A DNA stretch of 64,000 bases from Rhynchopus euleeides (GCA_963210315.1 OY723306.1:310001-374000), one strand, 5' to 3'. Numbered from the stretch's first letter, positions 1 to 9,649 are shown. Notes: a model not told the origin generated them from the sequence alone. A program made the numbers and translations.

Positions 1-2
1 GC

Positions 3-302
3 AGTAAACCCGTGACACCTATGGCACCCGGGGCACCAACAACGTCGAGCGCCGCCCCGACCCCAGCGCAGCCAGCAGCAGTGCCGCCGGCAGCACCGGC
101 GCCGCCTGCCCAGCCTGCCCCGCCGGCCCCACCCCTCCTCGAAGCCCTGACGCCCACGGCAGTTGGCGGGGATGAGGCCCCACCCTGTAGGGTGCCGGGA
201 GCCAGCAGGAACGGGAGGACCAGGCAGGCCTCCATCACGGCGTACCTGAAGCCTCGTTCCAACCGCCTTACCCCCTACCCGCAGAAGCCGGATGAGGAAT
301 AG
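3..302 (+). CDS. LINE 1 ORF1, C-terminal part (partial)
   Basis: This frame is open from the window edge to a TAG at 300-302, giving the last 99 residues of a protein that starts upstream. The visible part is extremely rich in Ala and Pro and ends in a basic stretch followed by an acidic PDEE tail. No domain is recognisable here. By position it is the ORF1 (nucleic-acid-binding/structural protein) of the retrotransposon. It is in the same reading frame as ORF2, with only one TAG between them. An ATG at 292 overlaps this stop in another frame. Confidence 0.5.
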   Translation, partial: SKPVTPMAPGAPTTSSAAPTPAQPAAVPPAAPAPPAQPAPPAPPLLEALTPTAVGGDEAPPCRVPGASRNGRTRQASITAYLKPRSNRLTPYPQKPDEE

Positions 303-3300
303 GGGGGCGGGCGCTCCGGCCAGCGGGGGGGACCCGCGCAAGAGATTAACGTTCCCCCTGGCCGGGGTGCCGACCACGTCTGGGGACAAATCACGTTCGC
401 CGTCGGGCCCCCAGCCGCACCCCACCCCGAGAAACAGGAGGTCTCGGGGCGTATACAAACACCTCCACACACCCCAAGTAGAACCCCAACCCCAACATCA
501 CCCCCAACCCCACCTAGACCCAGCCGAGCCGCTGTACGGGCAGGAGATACCCGGGCAACGGCCCCGTGCTGGGACCCCGTAGATTTGGCGACAGGGGCAG
601 GAGAACCCCGGCGCCTCCGTGGGGGGGGACAGGAGTACTCCCCCTCCACCATAGAGCAAGACGAGCAGTGGTTGACGCACGCTGCAAGGAGACTGATGGC
701 GCTCCGGGTACCAGTGCCGAAGGACGGCAACTGCCAGTACGCCGGCCTTGCAGAGCAGTGCGCGGAGTGGACAGCAGGCGGGTTGCGAGCAGCGGTGGCG
801 TCGTCCATGCGGCAAAACGCAGAGCGCAGGGCCTCGTACGTGCCCGACCACGATGACCCGCAGGCCCCTACATCCTACGACGACTACGTCGAGAAGCAGA
901 CGCGCCCGGGGACATACGGAGACGCGGCTACCCTCCGGGTTGCGGCAGAAGTTCTGGATGCCCAGGTGTGGCTGCTCGCCTCCAACAGCAAGCAATGCAT
1001 GACCCGGTGTGGGGAGGGAGCCAAGGTGCTGGGCCTTACGTGGAGGCCCTTCCACTACGATGTGCTCCGTTTCCCCCTTAGCCTGGCCCGGGAGCTAGCT
1101 GTGACGCCGACGAACCAGTGGGACATCCCTGCAGCCCTTCCTATGCCCACCCCGGCCACAGCGGACGGGACGCGAGTGCCTACGCCCGTCCAGGGGTCCA
1201 CAGCGTCACCGCCCCCGCGGCGATTGCGGCATCCTGCATATCAACTAACAACACCGGGAGTGATCAGGCTGGCGACAGCGAACGTAACGTCACTGCAGAC
1301 GCACCTAGGCGACGTGGCGGGCCTGAAGGCGGATGTTGTGGCCCTGCAGGAAACCCGAGTCCCGGACCCGAGCAAGGGCACGCACAACGGCTACTTCGCA
1401 GCCCACGGCTGGGCTATGCACTGGGGCAAGGGCATGCCCAGGGTCGCAGGCGCGAACGGCCGCGAACAAACAAGGCCCGGAGGTGTGGCTGTCATGGCGA
1501 AGGAGGGCCTTGTCGCGCAAGTGGTGCAGCCGAAGACCGCGCAGGAGCAGAAGTTGTACGACAGTACCCGCATGGTGCACGTAGTGCTAGCGATTGGAGA
1601 CGGGAAAACGGCGCTTCATATCCTGAGCGTGTACGGCCACTCGGGGACCGAAGTGGGTGAGCAGCGGGAAGCCCTCCTGCAAGAGACACTCGACCTCGCA
1701 GCTGGGTTGGGGCAGGTGCCCGTGCTACTGATGGGGGACCTCAACACCAACCCGGAAACCAGCGCCACGCTGTCCCAGGCGTGCCGGGTGGGCGGCTGGG
1801 TCGACGCGGCGACGACGCATGCGGAGCTCGCACAACAGAGCGTGCAGAACACGTGCTGGGCGTCGGAGAACGGCACTCGGCTGGACATCTGCCTGATGAA
1901 CTCCTGCGCAGCGCCGGCCCTGCGTCGCGTTGAGGTGGCGAAGCGGGGGGACTACAACATACCCACGCACTGCCCGCTTTTTGTAGACCTAGACCTCACT
2001 GCCTTCCGCCGCCCCAAAAAGATCTGCATTCTTCCCACCCCTTTCCCTGCGGGCAAGCCCAAGCTGGGAGACGCTGCGGCGAGAGGGATAATGCAGGACG
2101 TGCTTGCAGAGGGGGAACTGCGCCACGGAGCAACGGCCGCGCAGCTCCTCCACCGAGCCTCCACCTGCGGCGAGCGTTTCCTAAAGCGTGTCCATGTAGG
2201 CCACCTGGAGAGGCAGGAAGCGGCCTACACAGGCAGAGCGGAGGGCTACCACATGCAGTGGTCGCGGGCGGCCACCAAGCACCACCCCGCCTCTGCACGG
2301 GGGGCCGGTGACACGAACACCCGGGCGAAGGACGGACTGTTGGGGAACCTCCGATGCCTCGTCCAAGAGGGTCTCAAGCGACTGCAAGCCGATGCACCGT
2401 ACGGCCTCACGAATGGGGAGAAGCACGCCTGGAACGCCGCAAAGAAACGCCTGAGGGAGGGGGGCCTCCCCCAGGGGCTGCAAGCAGCGCTGACGAACAC
2501 AACCTCGCAGTTGCCGGACCTGGAGATCCTGGAGCAGGCCCTCATTGCCTTGGAGGGGTCGCAGAGGGGCATGTTCGACAGGCTCCGCGACGCGAGGATC
2601 CGCACGTGGAAGGCGAGGATGCAGAAAGCTTGGACATACGAGGCAGGGCAGGTGTTCGCGTACCTCGCAGATCGCTTCTGCGCTCCAGCCACCTTCATGC
2701 GGCGCGAAGACGGCTCTTTCACGGCCTGCCCCAAGGAGGCGGACGAGCTGCTGAGGAGCGACACGGCGTGGGGAGGGTACTTCCGTAAGTACGCAACGAC
2801 GCCAGAGCCCCGGTGGGACACCTTCCGCCAAAAGTACCTCCGCTTTCTCCCCGAGGTGGCTGACATGGAGTGCAAGACCATCACGGCAGAAGACGTTGGG
2901 AAGGCCTTGGCCAAGATGTCCACGTCCACCTCGCCGGGCCTGCACGGTTGGCGGGTCCACGAACTGAGACAACTCCCGCACGAACTCCTCAGGCTCTTCG
3001 CGGAGGTGTTCAACGAAGTTGAACGGTCGGGCGAGTGGCCGGAGCAGCTGATGCACGCCATGATCTGCCTCATCCCCAAGCCTGGCAGCTCAGGAGAGCC
3101 ACTGTCGCAGCGCCCCATCAGTATCACCCCCGTGCTGTACAGAGTGTGGGCAGCTATCCGGGTGAAACCGGCACTGAAGTGGTTGGAGATCATCGCGCCC
3201 GAAGACCTGCACGGCTGCCGGCCTGGCCACGGTGCGGAGGACCTCATCTGGCACCTGGCGGCACGTATTGAAGAAGCCCACCTCACAGGGCGACCGCTGC

Positions 3301-6300
3301 ACGGAGTCGCCCTCGACTTCAAGAAGTGCTTCGACACGGTGCCAATCGACCTCACCTTCCGCCTGGCTGCGGAGCTCGGTTTCGACGCCCGTGTCCTGCG
3401 CACCCTGCGAGCAGCGTACAGGACGATGCAGCGGCACTTCCGGGCGAGCGGCACCATCGGGGAAGGCTTCCTGCCAACTAACGGCATCATGCAGGGTTGC
3501 CCCATCAGTGTCGTGCTGATTAACGTGCTGGTGGGTGTGTGGATGAGGATGGTCGAGCACCGGCAGGACACAAGGGCGCTGTCTTTCGTTGACGACGTAT
3601 ACGCCACAGCCCCCAGCCCGGAGATCCTGCAAGACGTTGTAGACGACTCTGCGGGTTTCTCCCACGACACCGGGATGGCTATTTGTGCAGAAATCAAGTC
3701 TCGCGTTTTCTCGACATCCCCCGGGCCGCTCCGGATTATGTACCGGGCAAGGGATGGCGAGGCCACTCCCCTCCGGCAGCGCAACAGCTTCGACTGTCTC
3801 GGGGCCATGCTACACGCGCGCCTGATCAGGGAAGGGCGCACAGCGCCCCAGTCCGAGCGCATCGCCCGCCGGAAGGAAGGTGCGCAGCAGAACCTCCGCA
3901 GAACCTCAGCGCTGCCCCTGCCGGTGCAATGGAAAGGGCAGGCGGCGGCGATGACGGCAGGGGCTCGACTATATTACGATGCCCTCGTAACTCGTTGGGA
4001 CAGCAAGGACATCAGGCGATGGAGGGGCCTCTTCGTCGCCGCGCTCTGGTCTGGCCCACCTCGCAGAGCACAGGAGATTGTGCTGTGTGTCCTCCATCAG
4101 GCGCACCGGGTGGACCCCGCTGTCGCCCCCCCCTACCGGCAGATCACCACATGGGCCAAGCAGATCAAAAAGTGGAGTCACAGCAGGGTGCTGTCCGAGG
4201 CAGCCTGGGGGAGTAGAGAGAGGCTTGAGGGGACAGGCCCCTTCGCGCTTTTCTGGGCCGCCCTGCAGGGGATTGAATGGCGCTGGAGTGCTGCGACCAC
4301 CCTGGCTTACACTGACGAAGCTGGTCGCGATGTCACCTTCGACCCTGTTGCTGCAACACCGAGCGCCTGGGCTATCTTTGCACACGACCTCCGCCAATCC
4401 CTGCGTAACGCAACGGCGAAGAAGCTGGCCGAACGCAGAGACGACTTCCAAGGAGCAGAGCACGGCATTGACGGGAGGGTGACACGTTGCGTCCTGGAGG
4501 GAGAGGGCGCTGCAATCACGGGGTACCAGCGAGGCCTCCTCCGCTCCGTTGTTGCAGGGGCGGTGCCTGCTCGTGGGCGCACAGGTCTGGGGGAGGTGTG
4601 CCGATACTGCACATCTGGGACCCCGGAGACGGTATCACACCTGTGGTGGGACTGCGCGGCATGGGAGCCAGTCCGCCAGAAGCACCCCATAGCAGCGAGG
4701 GACCGGACGGCCTGGCCGGCATGCCTGGCCCAGTGCGGGGTGGCGCCCATTTACAGATACAGCGTCCCGGAGAACGAGCAGCCGCTGCCCATGTCCTTTG
4801 CGGACAGGATCACCACCGTGGCACAGCTCCACCGCTACTTCATCGCAGTCCTGGCGGCGCGACAGGAGAAGGACGGGCTGCTCGACCGCTCTGTGCGCCA
4901 TCACCGTACTACCGTCTACCCCTGGGAGTGGAGCACCCCTAACCCCGAGAGTGCCTCCATCCCTGCACTGGCGCCTTCCGAAGTCAAGCAGACGTGGGGC
5001 AAGCGGCCCCCAGGCATGTGGGTGGCCCTCTGCGACTGGCTAAGGGGCCTAAAGTGGGGACCGCAGGGGAGTGAGCATACTGTGACCCTGATGGAGCTGG
5101 CCGTGGACTTCGAGCTATCAACTGGCCTTACCCTCCCAGACACCGTGACGCGCCGCATCCGCCCCCCCGCCCACGTGGACCCGAATAGGAAGGGCGCGAG
5201 GGAGGCCCGCTCGCGCATCCCTGCAGACACAGCCCCAGGGCTCACCCTGTACTTTGACGGTGGTGCGCGCGACAATGGCACCCCCTTCGCCGTGGCGGGG
5301 GCAGGGGCGGTGCTATACCAAGACGGTTGCAAGGTTTCAGAGAAAGTACTCCCGCTGCTGAACGTGCGTAGCAACAACATTGCTGAGTACGAGGCGCTCC
5401 GTGCAGGTCTGCGCCTCCTCGAGAGGGGTGATGCCCCTGAGGGCCCAGTCACAGTGCGGGGCGACTCCCAGGTGGTGCTGCGCCAGCTCCAAGGGGACTC
5501 ATTGTGCCGGGATGCCGCCCTCCGTCCTCTGTTCCTCAGCACGTCCCGGCTAGCTGCGGACCTCCAACCGAGGTTCACTCTCACATACGAGCATGTGAAG
5601 AGGGAATCCAACACAGATGCTGATGCCCTCAGTAACGCCGCGATGGACGAGGCTGAAAGGCTGGGGGCCTCACGGCAGCAGCTCCAGCAGGACCTCACGG
5701 TGTTCCAGAGCAGTATCCTGGGGAAGGCTGCCTCGCTGAAGGGGCTCTGCAGCATGGTGACGAAAGTAGGCACTGGGCCCTGGCATTGCGGCCATGCTGC
5801 CAACTCAACAGTCCTCACGGCGATCGGTGGATCTGTGGCGGCGGGCCTGTCGAGGAGGGCCCAGCTGAACCCTGCCACTGAGTCGGTGATGCGCAGCCTC
5901 CAAGCGCACCTGGCTGTGCCAGCCCCCAGCCGGACGGATACAGTGTTCCATGATCGCGGAATGGCGTGGGCCGCTACCTTCGCTCCGCAGCCGCACTACC
6001 CTGAGGGTTGGCAGCAATCGGCCCAGCAGTGGGCGGCGCGTGGTCGGCAGGCCAACAGCCGGGTAGGGCGCCCATGGGAGCGGAGGGGCGCTGCCCCCCG
6101 AACTGCTCCCCCTGGTGCCAGGAGGAACGCAAAGGTGCTTGCCTGCAAGTTGCATTGGAAGCCCCGTTGCTCGGCATGCCAGAAGCGGCGCCTCCCGGAG
6201 GAGGTGTGCTGCCGCAACCACCACAAGGAGGGGGACGGGCTCCCGGTCACTATGGGCTTCTGCAAACGCCACAGCATGGACCGATGCGGTGACTGCTACA

Positions 6301-6428
6301 GCGATGGCAAAACACTACCACATTGCTGCCAAGCACACCACGCCGGCTATGCTGCACGCCCTCCTCCCCGGAGTGGCACTGAGTTGGCCCCACACTCTAA
6401 CCCGAGTGGGGCCTCCGCTGTGACGTAG
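303..6428 (+). CDS. LINE 1 ORF2: OTU protease / EEP endonuclease / reverse transcriptase / RNase H polyprotein
   Basis: The frame is open from 303 to the stop at 6426-6428; the first in-frame ATG is at 696, and residues below are numbered from it (1910 aa). Residues about 1-130 form an OTU cysteine protease: KDGNC with Cys13 and an HYD motif with His120. Residues about 189-433 form an EEP/APE endonuclease: Asn196, Glu219, GDLN at 347-350, Asp397 and a THCPL motif with His425. RT spans about 720-1025, with motif A Asp874/Asp880, motif B MQGCPIS and motif C FVDD (Asp966, Asp967). A CRYC...HLWWDC knuckle starts at 1302. RNase H has Asp1521, Glu1564, Asp1590 and Asp1641/1643. The tail, about 1818-1883, is Cys/His-rich and unassigned. 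The start is uncertain: the coding-like frame runs back past 696 to the TAG, so reinitiation, readthrough or a nonsense mutation are all possible. Confidence 0.9.
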   Translation, partial: GGGRSGQRGGPAQEINVPPGRGADHVWGQITFAVGPPAAPHPEKQEVSGRIQTPPHTPSRTPTPTSPPTPPRPSRAAVRAGDTRATAPCWDPVDLATGAGEPRRLRGGGQEYSPSTIEQDEQWLTHAARRLMALRVPVPKDGNCQYAGLAEQCAEWTAGGLRAAVASSMRQNAERRASYVPDHDDPQAPTSYDDYVEKQTRPGTYGDAATLRVAAEVLDAQVWLLASNSKQCMTRCGEGAKVLGLTWRPFHYDVLRFPLSLARELAVTPTNQWDIPAALPMPTPATADGTRVPTPVQGSTASPPPRRLRHPAYQLTTPGVIRLATANVTSLQTHLGDVAGLKADVVALQETRVPDPSKGTHNGYFAAHGWAMHWGKGMPRVAGANGREQTRPGGVAVMAKEGLVAQVVQPKTAQEQKLYDSTRMVHVVLAIGDGKTALHILSVYGHSGTEVGEQREALLQETLDLAAGLGQVPVLLMGDLNTNPETSATLSQACRVGGWVDAATTHAELAQQSVQNTCWASENGTRLDICLMNSCAAPALRRVEVAKRGDYNIPTHCPLFVDLDLTAFRRPKKICILPTPFPAGKPKLGDAAARGIMQDVLAEGELRHGATAAQLLHRASTCGERFLKRVHVGHLERQEAAYTGRAEGYHMQWSRAATKHHPASARGAGDTNTRAKDGLLGNLRCLVQEGLKRLQADAPYGLTNGEKHAWNAAKKRLREGGLPQGLQAALTNTTSQLPDLEILEQALIALEGSQRGMFDRLRDARIRTWKARMQKAWTYEAGQVFAYLADRFCAPATFMRREDGSFTACPKEADELLRSDTAWGGYFRKYATTPEPRWDTFRQKYLRFLPEVADMECKTITAEDVGKALAKMSTSTSPGLHGWRVHELRQLPHELLRLFAEVFNEVERSGEWPEQLMHAMICLIPKPGSSGEPLSQRPISITPVLYRVWAAIRVKPALKWLEIIAPEDLHGCRPGHGAEDLIWHLAARIEEAHLTGRPLHGVALDFKKCFDTVPIDLTFRLAAELGFDARVLRTLRAAYRTMQRHFRASGTIGEGFLPTNGIMQGCPISVVLINVLVGVWMRMVEHRQDTRALSFVDDVYATAPSPEILQDVVDDSAGFSHDTGMAICAEIKSRVFSTSPGPLRIMYRARDGEATPLRQRNSFDCLGAMLHARLIREGRTAPQSERIARRKEGAQQNLRRTSALPLPVQWKGQAAAMTAGARLYYDALVTRWDSKDIRRWRGLFVAALWSGPPRRAQEIVLCVLHQAHRVDPAVAPPYRQITTWAKQIKKWSHSRVLSEAAWGSRERLEGTGPFALFWAALQGIEWRWSAATTLAYTDEAGRDVTFDPVAATPSAWAIFAHDLRQSLRNATAKKLAERRDDFQGAEHGIDGRVTRCVLEGEGAAITGYQRGLLRSVVAGAVPARGRTGLGEVCRYCTSGTPETVSHLWWDCAAWEPVRQKHPIAARDRTAWPACLAQCGVAPIYRYSVPENEQPLPMSFADRITTVAQLHRYFIAVLAARQEKDGLLDRSVRHHRTTVYPWEWSTPNPESASIPALAPSEVKQTWGKRPPGMWVALCDWLRGLKWGPQGSEHTVTLMELAVDFELSTGLTLPDTVTRRIRPPAHVDPNRKGAREARSRIPADTAPGLTLYFDGGARDNGTPFAVAGAGAVLYQDGCKVSEKVLPLLNVRSNNIAEYEALRAGLRLLERGDAPEGPVTVRGDSQVVLRQLQGDSLCRDAALRPLFLSTSRLAADLQPRFTLTYEHVKRESNTDADALSNAAMDEAERLGASRQQLQQDLTVFQSSILGKAASLKGLCSMVTKVGTGPWHCGHAANSTVLTAIGGSVAAGLSRRAQLNPATESVMRSLQAHLAVPAPSRTDTVFHDRGMAWAATFAPQPHYPEGWQQSAQQWAARGRQANSRVGRPWERRGAAPRTAPPGARRNAKVLACKLHWKPRCSACQKRRLPEEVCCRNHHKEGDGLPVTMGFCKRHSMDRCGDCYSDGKTLPHCCQAHHAGYAARPPPRSGTELAPHSNPSGASAVT

Positions 6429-7898
6429 AAATGGGCGGGGGTGGGCAATGATCCGCGCAGGATCTCCCCACACAAAACGTGGTCACCACACACACACACA
6501 CAACAGCTGGTTGACACAATAACGAAGGATCCCTCTCCCCCACCACCACTGCAGTTGTTGTTGCTTTTTTTTTTGAGAAGTTTGCAGAAGTTCATGAAAC
6601 GTCAGAACGACGGGAAAGTCCGGCAATTGCAACTGAGGCACTCCCACTGGATTCTTGAATTATCCCTGTTGACCAACAAGACGTGGAGCGTTTGCCTTCC
6701 TTCTTTTTGTACGAACGGGACATGCTCCGAGCACCAGAAGGGGTGGCAGGGATTTCTTTGTTCAGTACGAAACGGCCCTCCCCTGCTACTGGGAATGGGT
6801 ACGTCTACAGGGCGAAGCCCTCCATGGCGTGCAAAAGAGAGAGAGAGGAAGCGTTTATTAGATCGAGGGGGGGAAAGGGGGGTGGGTAAGGCGCCAGATC
6901 AGACCATAGAGGACTATGGTAGGCTGCAAGGTTGCAAAGGGGTCGGGGGGGGGGGGTAAACTGCGCGGGTAAACTCGAAGGGCGATGGGCTGTTCGTACG
7001 CCAGTGATTGATTGCAACTGGTTCAACCTTCGATCCGTGCACCCCACATAGAATCAAAAAAAACCGTGGCAACAAAACGGAATGCTGTTGTTCAGAATTG
7101 TTGTTCCAAAGGCCCCGCCCCCCCTCCTTCCAAAAAGCGTGATTCTCTTGCTTTTCAGCCTCAAGAGCAGCACAACTTCAAGGCGCACCGCTGACATTAC
7201 CCCCCACCTGTATCACGAATCCATAAGAACATAGGAGAGTGGTCTATCGGCAAAGAAGACGGGTGTGGTGTGCTTGTGTGGGGGAGGGGAGGAAGAGAAG
7301 GTATCTGAAAGGAGAGAAGAAGGGAAAGATGAAGAGATCAACGGAAGGTGTCGCGAGAGAGTGGTGGTAGTGGTGGTGGTGGTGGGGAACAGATCGGCTG
7401 TGGTGTGCAGAGCCGGTCGAATCCGACACAGGTGAGGGGGGTGACCAAACAGCGGGAGCGGCAGCAGGATGTGTGGGGGATGCGCCCCAACACGGCATGG
7501 GAGCCGAGTCTCGAACTGCGTTCCGAGGAGTCGACAGAAATCCTCTCGACTTGAAACGGGAAACCTGACGGAATCGAGCCCTCCCCCCCTCCGAACACCC
7601 AACGTTATGAAGGCAATCAAGGCTCGGCCACACCCATCGAATATTCGGCCCGACTCGTCATTCTGGTTGAAATATTTTGAAGCAGTCCGAACGAAGTCTG
7701 GACCTGTTGTTTGCTGTGCCCCCCCGCCCCCTGTGTCCCTCCCACTGCATCAAGGCCAAATGGCACCGGGAAACCCCACTGTGTGCGGCCCCATCACGGT
7801 GTGTGTTGTATGGTCCCGCTTCCCAATCTTTGACAATATGCTGCAAGCATGAAACTGCGAACATCACGTGCACCACTCTTGGAGGATAATTCGACTCT
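6429..7898. other. Intergenic DNA without recognisable gene
   Basis: The stretch between LINE 1 and the terminal-repeat transposon holds a CA microsatellite (about 6487-6503), a G run near 6947-6956, short GA-rich segments and a (GGT)n-like tract near 7363-7386. The open frames here are short, low-complexity and present on both strands, and I see no protein family or splice-bounded exon. Part of it is probably LINE 1 3' UTR. Confidence 0.6.
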
Positions 7899-8132
7899 GG
7901 GGGCCTTCGCTCTGGAGTGAGAAAAGTGAGAAAAAGTGAGCCCAAAAATGGAAAAAATGGCAAAAAAAAGAGTGTGGGGAGTTGGGTCCAGTTTAGCAAA
8001 GTTGTCATATTTCTCGGGTGTTTTCTGAATGGGGACACCCGAAGAACCCCATGACGTGGTCATGACATGTCGCGATCTGCAAAATTGATCTTCACCTGAC
8101 CGTGAAGACCGGAGGTGGTGAACACAGTGTTA

Positions 8133-8294
8133 TTACGCAAGCACTTTAGTGACGTCCCCACAGTCCAGCGGGATCCGGTGTGCCAGGTGGGGGGAGGCGT
8201 CGTGGCCTTGGGACACCAGGTCAGGTGCGTGTTCCCCGTTGAGGGGAATTCCAAAGAAGACGTGCGGGTTCCCTTGGTATTTTGAGCGTCTCAT
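8133..8294 (-). CDS. Small hypothetical ORF (53 aa) in the transposon, downstream partner of an ATGA overlap
   Basis: The minus-strand ORF starts at ATG 8294 and ends with TAA at 8133. Its start overlaps the stop of the upstream ORF by four bases (ATGA). The product begins MRRSKYQGNPHVFFGIPL and has a mixed, protein-like composition, unlike the proline-rich shadow frames around it. I do not recognise a family. It may be a real small transposon protein or a piece of a larger decayed one. Confidence 0.25.
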   Translation of the reverse strand: MRRSKYQGNPHVFFGIPLNGEHAPDLVSQGHDASPHLAHRIPLDCGDVTKVLA

Positions 8295-8536
8295 TGTTCC
8301 AGGTAGACCGATGCCCCTCCGGCTAAATTGGCCAGGTTGGCGAGGCTTTCATGGCGTGTTAGCACTACACACCACTTCATCAGGTTTTTGGTTCCCATGG
8401 CGACACCCTCTTCGTCTAGGGTGAGCCTGTAGTGGAGGCAATCTACCTGCGCAGAAATGTCTAGTGCTGTCGAGACCCCACGGGAGGCAGCGACAGGGGC
8501 AGCGAGGAAAACGCTATTACCTGGGATCCCCCGTGT
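8291..8536 (-). CDS. Hypothetical ORF fragment (81 codons) in the transposon
   Basis: The minus-strand frame is open from just after a TAA (8537-8539) to TGA at 8291-8293; the only ATG is at 8398. The translation reads like ordinary protein, for example LDEEGVAMGTKNLMKWCVV followed by an alanine/leucine-rich segment ending GGASVYLEQ. No family is recognised. The lack of an early ATG suggests a truncated gene or an exon. The downstream ORF starts inside its stop codon. Confidence 0.25.
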   Translation of the reverse strand, partial: TRGIPGNSVFLAAPVAASRGVSTALDISAQVDCLHYRLTLDEEGVAMGTKNLMKWCVVLTRHESLANLANLAGGASVYLEQ

Positions 8537-8586
8537 TTAAGCCCCCCCTGGGGGGTCTGGCAAGGGGGGGCTTAACCACAGGGGGC
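8528..8586. repeat. Imperfect inverted repeat / hairpin (TAAGCCCCCCC arms)
   Basis: The arms CCCCCGTGTTTAAGCCCCCCC and GGGGGGGCTTAACCACAGGGGG face each other across about 16 bases and would form a strong hairpin. It separates the minus-strand small ORFs from the plus-strand pseudogene remnants inside the transposon. Confidence 0.6.
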
Positions 8587-8594
8587 CTCAAGTT

Positions 8595-9244
8595 GTCAAT
8601 ACCACCGCGATGAGCCCGATGACCTGAGGGCCATCCTCCAGCACCCCGTCGAGGGGCGCTGCACCTTCACCCCCTCGCGAGCGGCTCATGAAAGCGATAC
8701 AGGAGACGGGCGCTGTACGACGAGGCCGTACGGCTGGGGAAGAACCCAGTTCCGGAGGGGTTCATCCCCGAGGCGATGAAACGCCTAGTCGGGCGTGAGC
8801 TCCGGGACTGGGCGGGCCTGGGCGGAGATGCGGGTCGAGACAGGTGGCAGCCCTGCACCTGGCCGCACAAGCTCTGGGGTTTGCGACGATCCGGCTGCAG
8901 GGACCGCGGCGTCGATCCAGCAGCCTGCACGAGGTGTAGCCATGCGGCACCGCCTAGCCCTCCCATCCGGGGCCCCCCTCCAGCGCGCGCAGTTGCATCG
9001 GGGGGACGCGGAGCTGGTGAAGCAGCTCGCGGAGGCCTGCGTCAGGAAGAAGCGTGACGATGGCGAGTTCTGCGAAGCAAGAGCGCATCAGGTGGCTGCA
9101 GGAGGACCTGTGCCAGATCGACGAGAGCACCATCCGCCGCTACATCCCCATGCACCGTTTGAAGGAGGAGTTCCTGCGAAGAGCGATGCCCGGGACGCTG
9201 TGGAGCAGCTCCAGGCAAGGCTTCAATTTGAGGAACCGCCATAA
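8595..9244 (+). pseudogene. Frame-broken coding remnant inside the transposon
   Basis: Coding-like protein segments follow each other in changing plus-strand frames: DEPDDLRAILQHPVEGR near 8609, then YDEAVRLGKNPVPEGFIPEA with MKRLVGRELRDWAGL to about 8820, then QVAALHLAAQALGFATIRLQ near 8840-8900, then AELVKQLAEACVRKKRDDG near 9010-9065, then IRWLQEDLCQIDESTIRRY near 9085-9143, and finally DAVEQLQARLQFEEPP ending in TAA at 9242-9244. The several frame switches fit a decayed gene, presumably once carried by the transposon. I do not recognise the family. Confidence 0.35.
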
Positions 9245-9297
9245 ACATCCGCCCCCCCCCCCCCCGGGCCCCCCCCCCTCCTGCGCCCCCAACCTGT

Positions 9298-9590
9298 GAA
9301 CAGACGTTCACTACCGTGGCCTCCGGCGGCTGGGGGGCTCCGCCCCCCAGACCCCCCTGTGGCGTGTCCTTGCGCGACAATTTATCATCACATCGGGTAG
9401 GGCCCGGGCTACCCAGGATGCAGCCCAATTCACACCGAATCTGCGCCCGCCGTATTGCAATTTGGGTTAGCGTGCTGGCATCGCAGCTTGGCCCCGAGGG
9501 ACCATACCGTGAGTAACCGCGCCCGCCAGGAATAAATGTTCACTCCCATGGCCTCCGGCAGCTGGGCCCCAGACCCCCCTGTCCAGCAGG
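9298..9590 (+). repeat. Two diverged direct copies of a ~60-bp GC-rich unit
   Basis: A unit containing GTTCACT, then GGCCTCCGGC, GCTGGG and CAGACCCCCCTGT, occurs at about 9306-9361 and again at about 9538-9590. The first copy has an extra GGGGCTCCGCCCCC hairpin. This lies between the two coding remnants of the transposon. Confidence 0.55.
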
Positions 9591-9649
9591 GACAGGCACC
9601 CCGTTTGAAAGGCAGCCTACTGGCTCCTGCGTGTCATTTGAACATGATG

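Larger units (their letters stand above)
1..6428 (+). mobile_element. Non-LTR retrotransposon (LINE 1), OTU-EEP-RT-RNase H type, 5' end outside window
   Basis: This is an APE-type non-LTR retrotransposon inserted in the plus orientation. It shows the end of an ORF1 (to 302) and a complete ORF2 (to 6428). Domain order in ORF2 is OTU cysteine protease, EEP endonuclease, reverse transcriptase, CCHC zinc knuckle, RNase H and a Cys/His-rich tail. The combination of cysteine protease, APE endonuclease, RT and RNase H is the published hallmark of the Dualen/RandI group of Chlamydomonas. I see no restriction-like endonuclease, which Dualen also carries, so clade membership is inference. No long terminal repeats are present. 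The 3' end of the element beyond the ORF2 stop is not resolved; a CA microsatellite at about 6487-6503 could lie in or beyond the 3' UTR. All catalytic residues I checked are intact, so the copy may have been active recently. Confidence 0.88.

Noticed and set aside
1..6428. Retrovirus or LTR retrotransposon
   Set aside because: EEP endonuclease, RT of non-LTR type with FVDD, C-terminal RNase H, no integrase and no LTRs: a non-LTR element.
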